Made by a program: the position numbers and the translations under genes. DNA of 13,399 nucleotides from Clostridia bacterium (lineage in GTDB: Bacteria > Bacillota > Clostridia > Christensenellales > DTU072). Location of the stretch: the NCBI GenBank assembly GCA_028703745.1, contig JAQVME010000001.1, forward strand, positions 1 to 13,399, read 5' to 3'. Position 1 is the stretch's first letter; every line of letters begins with the position of its first letter. A model generated the notes under the pieces. That model was not told where the DNA came from. It did no database searches and saw only the letters and a list, made by a program, of their open reading frames with translations. Below are positions 1 to 7,550 of this stretch, in pieces.

Positions 1-2
1 CC

Positions 3-230
3 ATACAAGAAAACATTGCCGCGGGGCTTTCGGGAAAATTTGCACTAGCTATAGAAAAATCCAACCGCATCATGGCGGAGGACATCATCCGAGAGGCGGG
101 ATATATGTTGCCGCAAAGCGACAATACCAAAGAATTTTTGCTTGCGGTGACAGATTTCCCCGAAGAAAAAATTAATATATTATTAAAACTTCAAAACCAA
201 AATAAAACGAAATTACAGGAGGATACAACT
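3..230 (+). CDS. 3' part of an unrecognised reading frame, open into rubrerythrin
   Basis: This frame is open from the left window edge and contains no stop before the rubrerythrin ATG at 231, with which it is in phase. The other two forward frames hit stops (at about 46 and 173). The translation is protein-like, mixed and amphipathic (for example AIEKSNRIMAEDIIREAG), so it may be the C-terminal end of a real upstream gene. I do not recognise the family. Either an upstream protein is fused to rubrerythrin, or its stop codon has been lost, or the open frame is chance. A strong AGGAGG just before 231 argues that rubrerythrin can be started independently. Confidence 0.3.
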
Positions 231-893
231 ATGAAAAAATACCGTTGCACAGTATGCGGCTACATCCACGAGGGAGAATTGACAGAAGGGTTCAGATGTC
301 CGAAATGCAGACAGCCTGCATCAGCTTTTGAGCTGATAGAAGAAAATGCCACATTAGAGAACAAATACGTCGGCACAAAGACTGAAAAAAACCTGATGGA
401 CGCCTTTTCCGGAGAAAGCCAGGCGCGGAACAAATACACCTATTTTGCAAATATCGCACAAAGAGAGGGTTTTGACCACATCTCCGAACTCTTTTTGAAA
501 ACGGCGCGCAACGAGCAAGAGCACGCGCGCTTATGGTATGAAGAGCTGGGGCACCTAGGCAAGACGGCAGAAAATCTTTTGCACGCCGCCGAAGGCGAAA
601 ATTATGAATGGACTGACATGTACGCCCGCTTCGCAAAGGATGCAGAGGAAGAAGGCTTCAAAGAGCTTGCGGCAAGATTCCGCAGAGTGGCGGCTATCGA
701 AAAAGCCCATGAGGAGCGTTACCGCGCCTTGCTGAAGAATGTCGAAATGCAACAAGTCTTCGCTAAAGGCGAAGAAACCATGTGGGAATGCCGCATTTGC
801 GGTCACCTTGTGATAGGCAAAAAAGCCCCCGAGGTGTGCCCGGTCTGCAAATATGCGCAAAGCTATTTTGAAGTCAGATCAGAGAATTATTGA
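231..893 (+). CDS. rbr: Rubrerythrin with rubredoxin domains at both ends
   Basis: Non-haem di-iron peroxidase of the cytoplasm, which reduces hydrogen peroxide in anaerobes with electrons passed through rubredoxin-type iron sites. The protein is 220 residues. Residues 1-35 form a rubredoxin-like domain (C6-x2-C9, C23-x2-C26). Residues 46-175 are the ferritin-like four-helix domain with the full ligand set: E62 in GESQARNKY, E95/H98, E123 and E126, and E157/H160. Residues 184-217 are a second rubredoxin domain (C187/C190, C203/C206). Classical rubrerythrin has only the C-terminal rubredoxin and reverse rubrerythrin only the N-terminal one; this has both. The start is set by AGGAGG at 217-222, 8 bases before the ATG. 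An in-frame ATG exists at 72 but has no comparable site. A strong terminator follows, so it is probably the last gene of its transcript. Confidence 0.95.
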   Translation: MKKYRCTVCGYIHEGELTEGFRCPKCRQPASAFELIEENATLENKYVGTKTEKNLMDAFSGESQARNKYTYFANIAQREGFDHISELFLKTARNEQEHARLWYEELGHLGKTAENLLHAAEGENYEWTDMYARFAKDAEEEGFKELAARFRRVAAIEKAHEERYRALLKNVEMQQVFAKGEETMWECRICGHLVIGKKAPEVCPVCKYAQSYFEVRSENY

Positions 894-920
894 TTCTCTT
901 TTCGCCGTGAGGCAATATAT

Positions 921-950
921 AAAAAGGACGGCTGTTGCCGTCCTTTTTTG
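921..950 (+). terminator. Rho-independent terminator after rubrerythrin
   Basis: A perfect 12-bp stem (921-932 with 937-948), TGTT loop, GC-rich core and a T-run at its 3' side, 28 bases after the rubrerythrin stop. The 5' A-run means it could also work on the minus strand. Confidence 0.9.
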
Positions 951-965
951 TTTGACAATGAATAC

Positions 966-989
966 AAAAAAGAATGTCTATTCTTTTTT
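966..989 (-). terminator. Terminator at the end of the 989-1642 lipoprotein gene
   Basis: A perfect 10-bp stem (966-975 with 980-989) and a 4-base loop. On the minus strand it begins at the stop codon of the lipoprotein gene and ends in six T. Together with 921-950 it separates two convergent genes. Confidence 0.75.
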
Positions 990-1642
990 TATAATGACAA
1001 CTTGACGGTATTTGTATCCGTTTTTTCAAAATATGTTTCTATTCCGCCTATAGCGCCGAAACTGTATTCTCCTGTTTCCTTTACTAAATAGACTCCGCAT
1101 AAGAAAAAAACGAAGCCTTGTTTTACGCCGTTGAAAATCTGCGGCGGCACCTTTATTCTTTCATTATGAGAATAAGTAAGAACATTGTTGAATGTTTCGA
1201 TATTTTTGCGTCTTTTCACCTGATAATTTTCGGAATAGAACTCCGAATAAGAAAATTCTTTCAAGAAATATGCGCCTTCGATGTTCTTATAATCCTCTAC
1301 GCTTGTTGACGAAGCAGAAAAAATGTAATTTTCTTGCTTGGAATACTCTTGAAAATACAGAGCTACGCTTACAAATGTGAATAAGCCGCTGCCTTCCATT
1401 GCTTCGATATAATTATCTATGCCCGTAATATGACCGTAATAATACTCCAAATACACTTCGTCAATATTGTATTGAGTTTTTTCCGCAATAATGTCGCAAA
1501 TCAGCCCGCCGTCGCTAAACCGACCCGTTTGATTCGTATTCGGAGCAAGAAAACTCGACCGAAAACCCTTACCCCCGCAAGAGCACAACAATAATACGGT
1601 AAATATAGATAAAACAATTGCTATCAATACTCTTTTTAACAT
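989..1642 (-). CDS. Predicted lipoprotein of unknown function
   Basis: A 217-residue exported protein. The N-terminus is a lipoprotein signal peptide: MLKR, a hydrophobic stretch (residues 5-19), then LCSC, in which C22 would be the lipidated cysteine. The mature part is rich in Tyr, Phe and Ser with no motif I recognise. It ends in a Gly-rich and beta-like stretch. The start is uncertain. The ATG at 1642 directly precedes the basic KR of the signal peptide but has GGGGA only 3 bases upstream. The ATG at 1654 and a TTG at 1657 are in frame but lack a ribosome site. An extended -10 lies at 1681-1689. The gene is in the same direction as the metalloprotease upstream of it but is separated from it by a strong hairpin, so it is probably transcribed on its own. 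Confidence 0.8.
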   Translation of the reverse strand: MLKRVLIAIVLSIFTVLLLCSCGGKGFRSSFLAPNTNQTGRFSDGGLICDIIAEKTQYNIDEVYLEYYYGHITGIDNYIEAMEGSGLFTFVSVALYFQEYSKQENYIFSASSTSVEDYKNIEGAYFLKEFSYSEFYSENYQVKRRKNIETFNNVLTYSHNERIKVPPQIFNGVKQGFVFFLCGVYLVKETGEYSFGAIGGIETYFEKTDTNTVKLSL

Positions 1643-1680
1643 CTTTCCCCACATCAATTCAAATTGTAACGGTTAGTAAC

Positions 1681-1689
1681 ATCATATCA
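1681..1689 (-). promoter_or_regulatory. Candidate extended -10 promoter for the lipoprotein
   Basis: On the minus strand the sequence reads TGATATGAT, an extended -10 (TG-n-TATGAT), placing the transcript start about 20-30 bases before the candidate start codons. No good -35 is visible. Confidence 0.4.
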
Positions 1690-1702
1690 CATTTTTCATA
1701 AA

Positions 1703-1744
1703 TAGTGCTATAGGCTTTGGAAAAAAACCAAGCCTATAACACTA
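1703..1744 (-). terminator. Long hairpin after the metalloprotease gene
   Basis: The arms 1703-1720 and 1728-1744 pair over about 17 bp with one mismatch and one bulged base. The 7-base loop is all T on the minus strand. It lies 18 bases past the metalloprotease stop. There is no T-run after the stem, so it may be a terminator of unusual form or a 3'-end stabilising structure. Confidence 0.5.
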
Positions 1745-1762
1745 TAAACTAGACGTAAATAA

Positions 1763-4609
1763 TCAACTGTTACATAACAAAAACGTACTATTGTTTGAAA
1801 GATAATATTTTGAAGCAATAACCAAATATGGGATGTTTGCAGTAAAGGTCTTGGTTATACTTGAAAAAGCTCCTGTACCGCTATCGTCATCATAATCTGC
1901 CGAAGTAATAAGACTAGTAGACCGCGGATCAATGACATATAAATATGTGTCCTCTGCCGAACCTGCCGATGCTGTATAAATTGTCCGTGATCCCGTCACA
2001 GTATTTTTGAAAGTATAGAGGCACGATACGCCTGCGGGAGCAGACACCGTTACCGACGTAGCAGACGGTGATATAACGGGTAAATTATCATAATTAGTAA
2101 GGCTGGGCGCAGAAATAATTCCGACTTTGAAGGAGCCCGCCGCGAAAAAGCTATTAAATCTAACTTTTATCGAATATCTTTCGCCCGCATTTACTGAAAT
2201 AGTAACCAATGGGTTATTACTGTATCCGCTGTTGTCATTGCTTGCGATGCGGCTGCCGGAACTGTTATAAACCTCCATTTTAGTATTTTTTGTACCGAAA
2301 GTTTGAATAACCTTGGTTCCTGCGGTTGCAAACATTACATACTTTGTTTGCCATAAACCAAGAAGCGACGAGTCTGTATACTCCGAGTAGCGTGTACTTG
2401 CTGAAATCTCTAATGGATTGATAACGGAAAACAGCTGTGTCTCCGAGAAATACGGTCCCGAAATAGGGGATGTGTTTTCATATCCCAAAACGTTGAATCC
2501 GACCGTTGTAGAGGTATTTGGCAATTTTGAGCGTATTGTTGCAAGCGCAGAGGACGAAATCGTATAAGGAGACCCGGAAACGTAACCCGAAATCCAAAGC
2601 TGTGTGCCCGAATTGTTATACGCTGCTATCTTAAACCTGTTGTTAGGCGCAGTAGGACGACCTCCGGGACTAGGCCAGTCTATACTTATTGAGGTACTTG
2701 AGCTCAATGTAGAGGTTACTCCGCTTACGCTAAAGATTCCGGGAGCCATTCCGAAATATTGAAAAAGGGCGCCCACTTCCTTTCTGTAATAGCCATAATT
2801 GTCGTTAATCACATTTGCAAAGTTAGATAAGGTGTACGTGCCGCTTGCTGTCGTAGCTTCCCACCATGTAGAAGCGCCTAAACTAATATAATCGGCGGCA
2901 TCAGATGCGGAGTCATACAGGTCCCAAAGAAGGCATGTGATGGCTACTTCGTTAGCTTCTCCGCACACCATATTATATGGCGATCTGGTTTCGCAATTAT
3001 ACACACCGACCGTCGCATCACAAATATTCGGCACATTTGTCGGAGAAGTCGTTAAGCTAAGGATATTTTTATTATAGTAGTCCTGCGCTACAAAAGCAAA
3101 GGCATACGCCCAAGCTTCCGACCATGCCAGTTGAAGCCCGTAGCTTTTGCATGTGGAATTAATCAATCCCCATAAAAATTCATGAGCGTCCACGTCATCC
3201 GCGTTAAAAGAATGCGCCGGATTATAAACTAAATGTTCCCATAGAGTTATGCCGTAGGTGCCTACTCTATGTTCTACATAATGTCCGTATTCATGCATGA
3301 CGGTATCCCAATCGTTAAAATAGTTTTGAGTTACTCCCATATATGTGTTGAAGCAAAAAGCGCCTTGAGTCGGGATTGAATTCCAAGATGACGGCAAAAT
3401 GCTATTTATCCAATTTACAAAAGAGTTTGCCTCTGAGGAAAGCAGTGGAAACCATACCTTTACAACCTCAGAAGGATAGTAGCCAAGCATGTCCCGCATA
3501 TATTTCTCGGCAACAACAAGACCTTGACTAATATAAAAAGCACAATTATGGTTGTTGCCGGAGTTGTAATATATGTCCCAGCTTATGTTCGTAGTTGAGC
3601 CTGAAGAAACATTGTTTGTCCTTGAGGAGTCACAGAAATAATAGAACGCCGTGGTGTTCCAAGTCTTTCCTATCTCAAAGGTCCTGCCGTCAGGATAGAC
3701 CCTAATGTACACGTCATAGCCGTTTTCAAGGATAGTTGTATCGTTCTGAAATGTAAAGGAATAATAGCCGTTAACGTCTGTATATGTTGTGCCAATATAT
3801 TCGTCCGCGCCTATAGGGTCATAGTCATATAAGTCTACTCTTATATAAGAAAGAGCTCTCAGCGAGCCGCTAGCTAACTGCCAATATAAATTGCCGTCGA
3901 CATAAGTGGTTTTGTCTTGTGCCGCCGCCATGCTTAAACCTGTGGCGCTGAGGGTATTTGCATCCGAAGCGTCGGCTAAGACTCTGTCTTCGCTAACGGT
4001 TATTGTTTCTTTTATATCCCGTCTGCTGAATACTGCCCTATACTCCTCATATTCCTTGTCAGAAATAGCGCCTTGGTCATAATTATACTGAACTGCATTA
4101 AAGCGCGCATCTTCCTCCGAATAGATGCTGGTAAAGACTTTTTTGGCTTCTTTATATGTATAAATACTACTTCTGGTGTACCCCCCAACCTCGTTTTTTA
4201 CGTAAACGTCGACAACGCCTTGAGTGTTTTCCGGGATGAGCGTAACCTTTATTGCGCCTTGGCTTTTGCTCTCTTCAAAAACTTTTACGCCTTTGCTTTC
4301 GATATAATAACTACTAATATCGGCATTGAAAGAAAAATCGGCATATATTGGCTCGTCATCGTTAACGATTGCGTCCGTCAAAGATGCGCTTACGAAAAAC
4401 TGTTTTTCTTCGGGCTGCTGATATGATGCAGCATTATCTTCGTCCTTGCTTATCGGCTCGGAAGAGAGAAGTGTGCTTGAATTTGTCTCATTCGCAGAAA
4501 CAAAAGGTTCTTGTCCATAAGAAGATAGTAATGCGCCGGCAATTGATCCTACTCCGCACATCAAAAATACATTTATAATGCATACGGCAACTACTAATGA
4601 CTTTTTCAT
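1763..4609 (-). CDS. Large secreted zinc metalloprotease (HEYGH)
   Basis: A 948-residue exported protein. Residues 1-30 are a signal peptide (MKKS plus a hydrophobic core). Residues 60-220 are a propeptide-like or linker region. Residues about 235-310 look like a transthyretin/carboxypeptidase-regulatory-like beta domain (YIRVDLYDYDPIGADEYIG, then DVNGYYSF). The catalytic region is about 350-620, with the zinc motif H439-EYG-H443 and a likely third ligand, E498 in SEAWAYAFA. Residues about 625-730 look like a fibronectin-type beta domain. Two pre-peptidase-C-like beta domains follow (about 755-830 and 850-935). Family knowledge gives HEXXH as zinc-binding with the Glu as general base. The substrate is unknown. 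The start is fixed by AGGAGG (cctcct at 4618-4623), 8 bases from the ATG. It follows the 49-residue lipoprotein by 84 bases and probably shares its transcript. I could not assign a MEROPS family. Confidence 0.9.
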   Translation of the reverse strand: MKKSLVVAVCIINVFLMCGVGSIAGALLSSYGQEPFVSANETNSSTLLSSEPISKDEDNAASYQQPEEKQFFVSASLTDAIVNDDEPIYADFSFNADISSYYIESKGVKVFEESKSQGAIKVTLIPENTQGVVDVYVKNEVGGYTRSSIYTYKEAKKVFTSIYSEEDARFNAVQYNYDQGAISDKEYEEYRAVFSRRDIKETITVSEDRVLADASDANTLSATGLSMAAAQDKTTYVDGNLYWQLASGSLRALSYIRVDLYDYDPIGADEYIGTTYTDVNGYYSFTFQNDTTILENGYDVYIRVYPDGRTFEIGKTWNTTAFYYFCDSSRTNNVSSGSTTNISWDIYYNSGNNHNCAFYISQGLVVAEKYMRDMLGYYPSEVVKVWFPLLSSEANSFVNWINSILPSSWNSIPTQGAFCFNTYMGVTQNYFNDWDTVMHEYGHYVEHRVGTYGITLWEHLVYNPAHSFNADDVDAHEFLWGLINSTCKSYGLQLAWSEAWAYAFAFVAQDYYNKNILSLTTSPTNVPNICDATVGVYNCETRSPYNMVCGEANEVAITCLLWDLYDSASDAADYISLGASTWWEATTASGTYTLSNFANVINDNYGYYRKEVGALFQYFGMAPGIFSVSGVTSTLSSSTSISIDWPSPGGRPTAPNNRFKIAAYNNSGTQLWISGYVSGSPYTISSSALATIRSKLPNTSTTVGFNVLGYENTSPISGPYFSETQLFSVINPLEISASTRYSEYTDSSLLGLWQTKYVMFATAGTKVIQTFGTKNTKMEVYNSSGSRIASNDNSGYSNNPLVTISVNAGERYSIKVRFNSFFAAGSFKVGIISAPSLTNYDNLPVISPSATSVTVSAPAGVSCLYTFKNTVTGSRTIYTASAGSAEDTYLYVIDPRSTSLITSADYDDDSGTGAFSSITKTFTANIPYLVIASKYYLSNNSTFLLCNS

Positions 4610-4673
4610 TGTTAGTTCCTCCTAATTATTTTTTTGGGAGATTATTCCTGGTAGCAAAAATGGTACAACTTCT

Positions 4674-4690
4674 TTGAAAGGGTCTTTCAA
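4674..4690 (-). other. Hairpin between small lipoprotein and metalloprotease
   Basis: A perfect 7-bp stem (4674-4680 with 4684-4690) and a 3-base loop, immediately after the small lipoprotein stop. There is no T-run, so it is better read as an intercistronic structure (attenuation or mRNA processing) than as a full terminator. Confidence 0.4.
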
Positions 4691-4693
4691 GCG

Positions 4694-4843
4694 CTATACA
4701 GAAGGTGCTTCAATTAAGACCACCGCCGATTTATGGGCTCCGCCATCAGCTCCGTCATCGCAAGCTAAGAGAACAAACGCCATCGAAACGACTATTAGCG
4801 CAGTTGCAAAAACTGTCAGGACTTTAATAAACTTTTTTTTCAT
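4694..4843 (-). CDS. Small lipoprotein, 49 residues
   Basis: A short gene with clear signals. GGAGG lies 5 bases before the ATG, and the N-terminus is MKKKFIK followed by a hydrophobic stretch and the lipobox LLAC, with C28 as the lipidated residue. Only about 22 residues would remain after processing (CDDGADGGAHKSAVVLIEAP, then SV), starting with an acidic, Gly-rich part and ending in a hydrophobic tail. I do not recognise the family. It precedes the metalloprotease on the same strand with an 84-base gap, so the two are probably co-transcribed. A candidate -10 (TATAAT) is at 4928-4933. It could be a small membrane-anchored partner, an immunity or inhibitor peptide, or a peptide precursor; nothing in the sequence decides between these. 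Confidence 0.7.
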   Translation of the reverse strand: MKKKFIKVLTVFATALIVVSMAFVLLACDDGADGGAHKSAVVLIEAPSV

Positions 4844-4927
4844 AATAACCTCCGAATTCTCAATATTTTTTTCATTATAAGTACTAATTTTGCTACCTGC
4901 AGAATATACTTAGAATCTCCTAATGCA

Positions 4928-4982
4928 ATTATACAAAGAATTGGGAATTGCCGAAAGACAGAATTTTGTCCCGTTTTGTCTT
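4928..4982 (-). promoter_or_regulatory. Candidate activated promoter upstream of small lipoprotein
   Basis: On the minus strand TATAAT (4933-4928) is preceded, 17 bases upstream, by a very poor -35 (TTTCGG). Directly upstream lie two copies of GACAAAA (plus-strand TTTTGTC at 4964-4970 and 4974-4980), exactly 10 bp apart. There is also an inverted AAGACA/TGTCTT pair (4955-4960 and 4977-4982). A weak -35 with helically phased repeats is the usual look of an activator-dependent promoter. The identity of the regulator is unknown. Confidence 0.4.
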
Positions 4983-5074
4983 ATAATAGCCAAAAACTAA
5001 GAAACCTTTTTTTATTGTCAATAAATGCTGATTCGGACGAGCAGTATTAACATACGTTTTTATATGGATTTTAT

Positions 5075-5090
5075 AAAAGCGCGCGCTTTT
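5075..5090 (-). terminator. Probable terminator of the FAWF operon
   Basis: A perfect 16-base palindrome AAAAGCGCGCGCTTTT, one base after the stop codon of the 5092-6834 gene on the minus strand, followed by ATAAAA. The stem is short and GC-rich with a modest T-run. Confidence 0.5.
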
Positions 5091-5091
5091 C

Positions 5092-6834
5092 TTAGGGATT
5101 GTATGCGCTCATCCAATCATAAAATAGATTGTCAAGATCATTGACAGTAGCCGCCGCCGACTCGGGGTTGTCCCAATAATTCTCTTCAACCGATACGGAA
5201 CTCACACCGCTGTAGTAGTAAACGGCGGTATTGGAATTGTATAGGGCTTTGTTGTAATAAATGTATCCCTCGGAAGAAGACGTGCCCTCAAAAGATAAAT
5301 GGGTTTTTGTCGTAACATAGCTTTCTGCGGATAAGTCAGGGAAGAGGTCATTTGTGTCTCGCATTACAAAGTCAATTCTTTTTGATAGACTTATGTTTTG
5401 CGACCCGCTACCTTGATTTCCCACACCTTCAAGAACAAGATAAAAGAAGCCCGCAGTGTTTTGGGAAACAGTCGACTTTCCCACGACATATTCATAATCT
5501 TTTTTTACATTATATTGAAAATATACTACACCCTTGTTGCCATACAGACCTTTCTCAAGTAGCAACCTCGTTTCTGTCCAGTCGATAATATTGCCGCCGG
5601 TATCCCTTCTATATTCGTAAACAGCCATCGCCGAATCATCACTTTGATTGGTTATCGAAAAAGATATACCGCAAGGACCCGAAGATTTTGGCATAAACCA
5701 TACGCCGTTATACGGAATTTGTTTATAGCCTCCGTTAAAAGGCACAGCGACAGTCGCAGCGCTTGAAGGGTTGTTGTAGGGAACAATGTACCTCGTTGAG
5801 CTGTTGTTGCCAATATACCTATTCCAAAATTCAAGAGGAATGCCGTTATCTGCGGCGACTGTGGAATTAATAATTTGTGTTTTGGCAGTCGGAGTCCATG
5901 TCGTCACGCCGCTTGCATAATAAGAACTATAGTCGGTTATTTTATATAATGCGCCGGCTGCCGAATAGGTGACACCCAATGTAGAAGTCATATAAGCATG
6001 CTCGGGAGTGGAATTGGGTATTTCTCTGTATTGCTGCGCGCTACCGACTGCGGATATCGCCGTAAAAAGGTCGTTGGGGTCATTTGGGTCTATAAGTATC
6101 TTGCTGCCAAGGTTTTCCGGAGAATCCAGCCATTCTGTATTCTCTCCGGTCTCCCCTATGAGAGTATACTCGGATTTGACAGGTAAGGCGTTTTTCAATT
6201 TAAAGGAACTGTTTGAAACGCCGATTTCGTGTAAAGAGCCGTTATTGTGCCCCGCTACTATGCCTATTGCCGAGTTTGGCATACAGTTGGAAATGTTTAT
6301 ATTTTCAAGATAAAAACCATACGCCGCGCCGGCTGTAGCAAGGTTATATGGGGAGATACGGGAGTCCAGCCTTCCGAAAAAGCCGATTTCATCGCCCAAG
6401 TCGATTGTCGAGAGGTTAAATTGCGTTTTGAGCTCGTTTTTATCATTGGATACAAACAAATTTGAAATTGTTTTTTTGTTTCCGTTAAAGTCGCCGACAA
6501 AAGGATAAGTCGATGTGCCTATAGGGGGGACGGCAAGACCTTCCATATCAATGTCGTTGTCAAGAACAAAATAATATTTATCATCCTGCAAAAATCCCTT
6601 GTTCTGCAACCAAGCTAAATTGTGCATATGCGCTTTGGTTTTTATCAAATAAGGCGAAGCTGCCGTTCCCTTTCCCGAAGCAAAGTAGTTCAGAATACTC
6701 GAGCCCGTAGAAGTCAACCGTACGGTATTAAAATCCACAAACCATGCAAATAACGGCGCAATAATTATTTGAAAAGTTAGAAGCGCCATAATCAAAAATG
6801 AAAGTATTAAGTTTTTCTTAAATACGTTTTTCAT
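5092..6834 (-). CDS. Secreted FAWF protein with beta-helix/GLUG-like region
   Basis: A 580-residue exported protein of unknown function. Residues 1-32 are a basic N-terminus, a hydrophobic segment and then APLFAWFVDF. The same FAWF signature occurs in the gene before it. Residues about 50-135 follow the pattern typical of bacterial surface beta-helix/GLUG proteins: GTAASPYLIKT, then YYFVLDNDIDMEG, PPIGTSTYPFVGDFNGN and KTISNLFVS. The centre and C-terminus are Ser, Asn and Tyr rich and beta-like, without a sorting signal or second membrane helix. The ATG overlaps the previous stop (ATGA at 6831-6834). No ribosome site precedes it, which suggests translational coupling. The role is probably structural on the cell surface; this is inference. 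Confidence 0.85.
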   Translation of the reverse strand: MKNVFKKNLILSFLIMALLTFQIIIAPLFAWFVDFNTVRLTSTGSSILNYFASGKGTAASPYLIKTKAHMHNLAWLQNKGFLQDDKYYFVLDNDIDMEGLAVPPIGTSTYPFVGDFNGNKKTISNLFVSNDKNELKTQFNLSTIDLGDEIGFFGRLDSRISPYNLATAGAAYGFYLENINISNCMPNSAIGIVAGHNNGSLHEIGVSNSSFKLKNALPVKSEYTLIGETGENTEWLDSPENLGSKILIDPNDPNDLFTAISAVGSAQQYREIPNSTPEHAYMTSTLGVTYSAAGALYKITDYSSYYASGVTTWTPTAKTQIINSTVAADNGIPLEFWNRYIGNNSSTRYIVPYNNPSSAATVAVPFNGGYKQIPYNGVWFMPKSSGPCGISFSITNQSDDSAMAVYEYRRDTGGNIIDWTETRLLLEKGLYGNKGVVYFQYNVKKDYEYVVGKSTVSQNTAGFFYLVLEGVGNQGSGSQNISLSKRIDFVMRDTNDLFPDLSAESYVTTKTHLSFEGTSSSEGYIYYNKALYNSNTAVYYYSGVSSVSVEENYWDNPESAAATVNDLDNLFYDWMSAYNP

Positions 6835-7520
6835 AAGGCTATCATTTCGAAACGAATATCATTTGAGTAAAATATTGTTTCCTCTTCAGCTTCGGAATTG
6901 GCTGCTTTTATTATATTCACAGCGTCGGCGTGGTACTCCAGCACAAACCAAAATGATACCTCGCCTTGTGTGCAAACTGCGCGAAGTATCTCTATTCTTT
7001 GCGTTTTTGATAAAGTATTCTCTTGAACCGTCACAAAGGATTTTGGAACGTCTGAAGAAGTCAAAATGCCGGAACTGAAATTTGTCGGTAGAAACCTTGC
7101 GCAATTACTCAACCAGTTCTCTGTACCAAGAATTACTTGTTCAGCAGCCTCTGCATAAACTGCGTAGGTGGCATCTTTGTGTACGGAAAAAGTCAGGTTA
7201 ATGGCAAGAGAGGTTTTGTAATCATTTAGCGCTATACCGAGAGAGTCAAAAACCGGCACTTCATGCAAAGGCACATAATTGTTGTCTTTTATTGCAAGAG
7301 TATAATCTGTTTGAGCGCCCGTTGTAATATCGGAAATAGCGTAGGTCTTCAACGCTACGTTAGATACATCTTTTGACGTAACATTTATTTTAAATCCCCG
7401 AAGGTCGGAGTCATTTCTTAAATCAAACCACGCAAAAACTGCGCTGGCGCTTATCGCCAGACTAACGCACAAGATTAATACAGAAAATAACACATTTTTT
7501 AATCTTTTTCTTATTTTCAT
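6831..7520 (-). CDS. TasA/SipW-type FAWF exported protein
   Basis: A 229-residue exported protein. MKIRKRLKN is followed by a hydrophobic segment (residues 10-26) and SAVFAWFDLRNDSDLRGFKINVT. A hydrophobic signal ending in an A-x-x-(F/Y)A(W/Y)F motif, followed by a beta-rich domain, is the pattern of TasA/camelysin-like proteins and other substrates of SipW-type signal peptidases. This assignment is by pattern only. No signal peptidase gene is in the window. The ATG at 7520 is chosen over one at 7544 because the promoter at 7551-7579 would start the transcript at about 7544, leaving 7544 essentially leaderless while 7520 has a weak GAAG 8 bases upstream. It is the first gene of an operon with the 580-residue FAWF protein. 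Confidence 0.8.
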   Translation of the reverse strand: MKIRKRLKNVLFSVLILCVSLAISASAVFAWFDLRNDSDLRGFKINVTSKDVSNVALKTYAISDITTGAQTDYTLAIKDNNYVPLHEVPVFDSLGIALNDYKTSLAINLTFSVHKDATYAVYAEAAEQVILGTENWLSNCARFLPTNFSSGILTSSDVPKSFVTVQENTLSKTQRIEILRAVCTQGEVSFWFVLEYHADAVNIIKAANSEAEEETIFYSNDIRFEMIAL

Positions 7521-7550
7521 TTTGTTTTCTTCATTAGTATACATAGTTTA

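Larger units (their letters stand above)
4650..4897. repeat. 17-bp inverted repeat flanking the small lipoprotein gene
   Basis: The plus-strand sequence at 4650-4666 (GGTAGCAAAAATGGTAC) matches the reverse complement of 4881-4897 at 15 of 17 positions. The two arms enclose the small lipoprotein gene, giving a 248-bp unit. It could be paired binding sites for a regulator or the termini of a very small mobile unit. I saw no flanking target duplication. Confidence 0.45.

Noticed and set aside
555..860. Minus-strand frames opposite rubrerythrin
   Set aside because: Antisense shadows of a well-supported gene; no ribosome site or family features.
4982..5021. TATAAT on the plus strand (4982-4987) and TTGACA on the minus strand (5021-5016)
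   Set aside because: The plus-strand box has no gene downstream in that direction, and the minus-strand -35 has no -10 at a usable distance (the nearest is about 27 bases).
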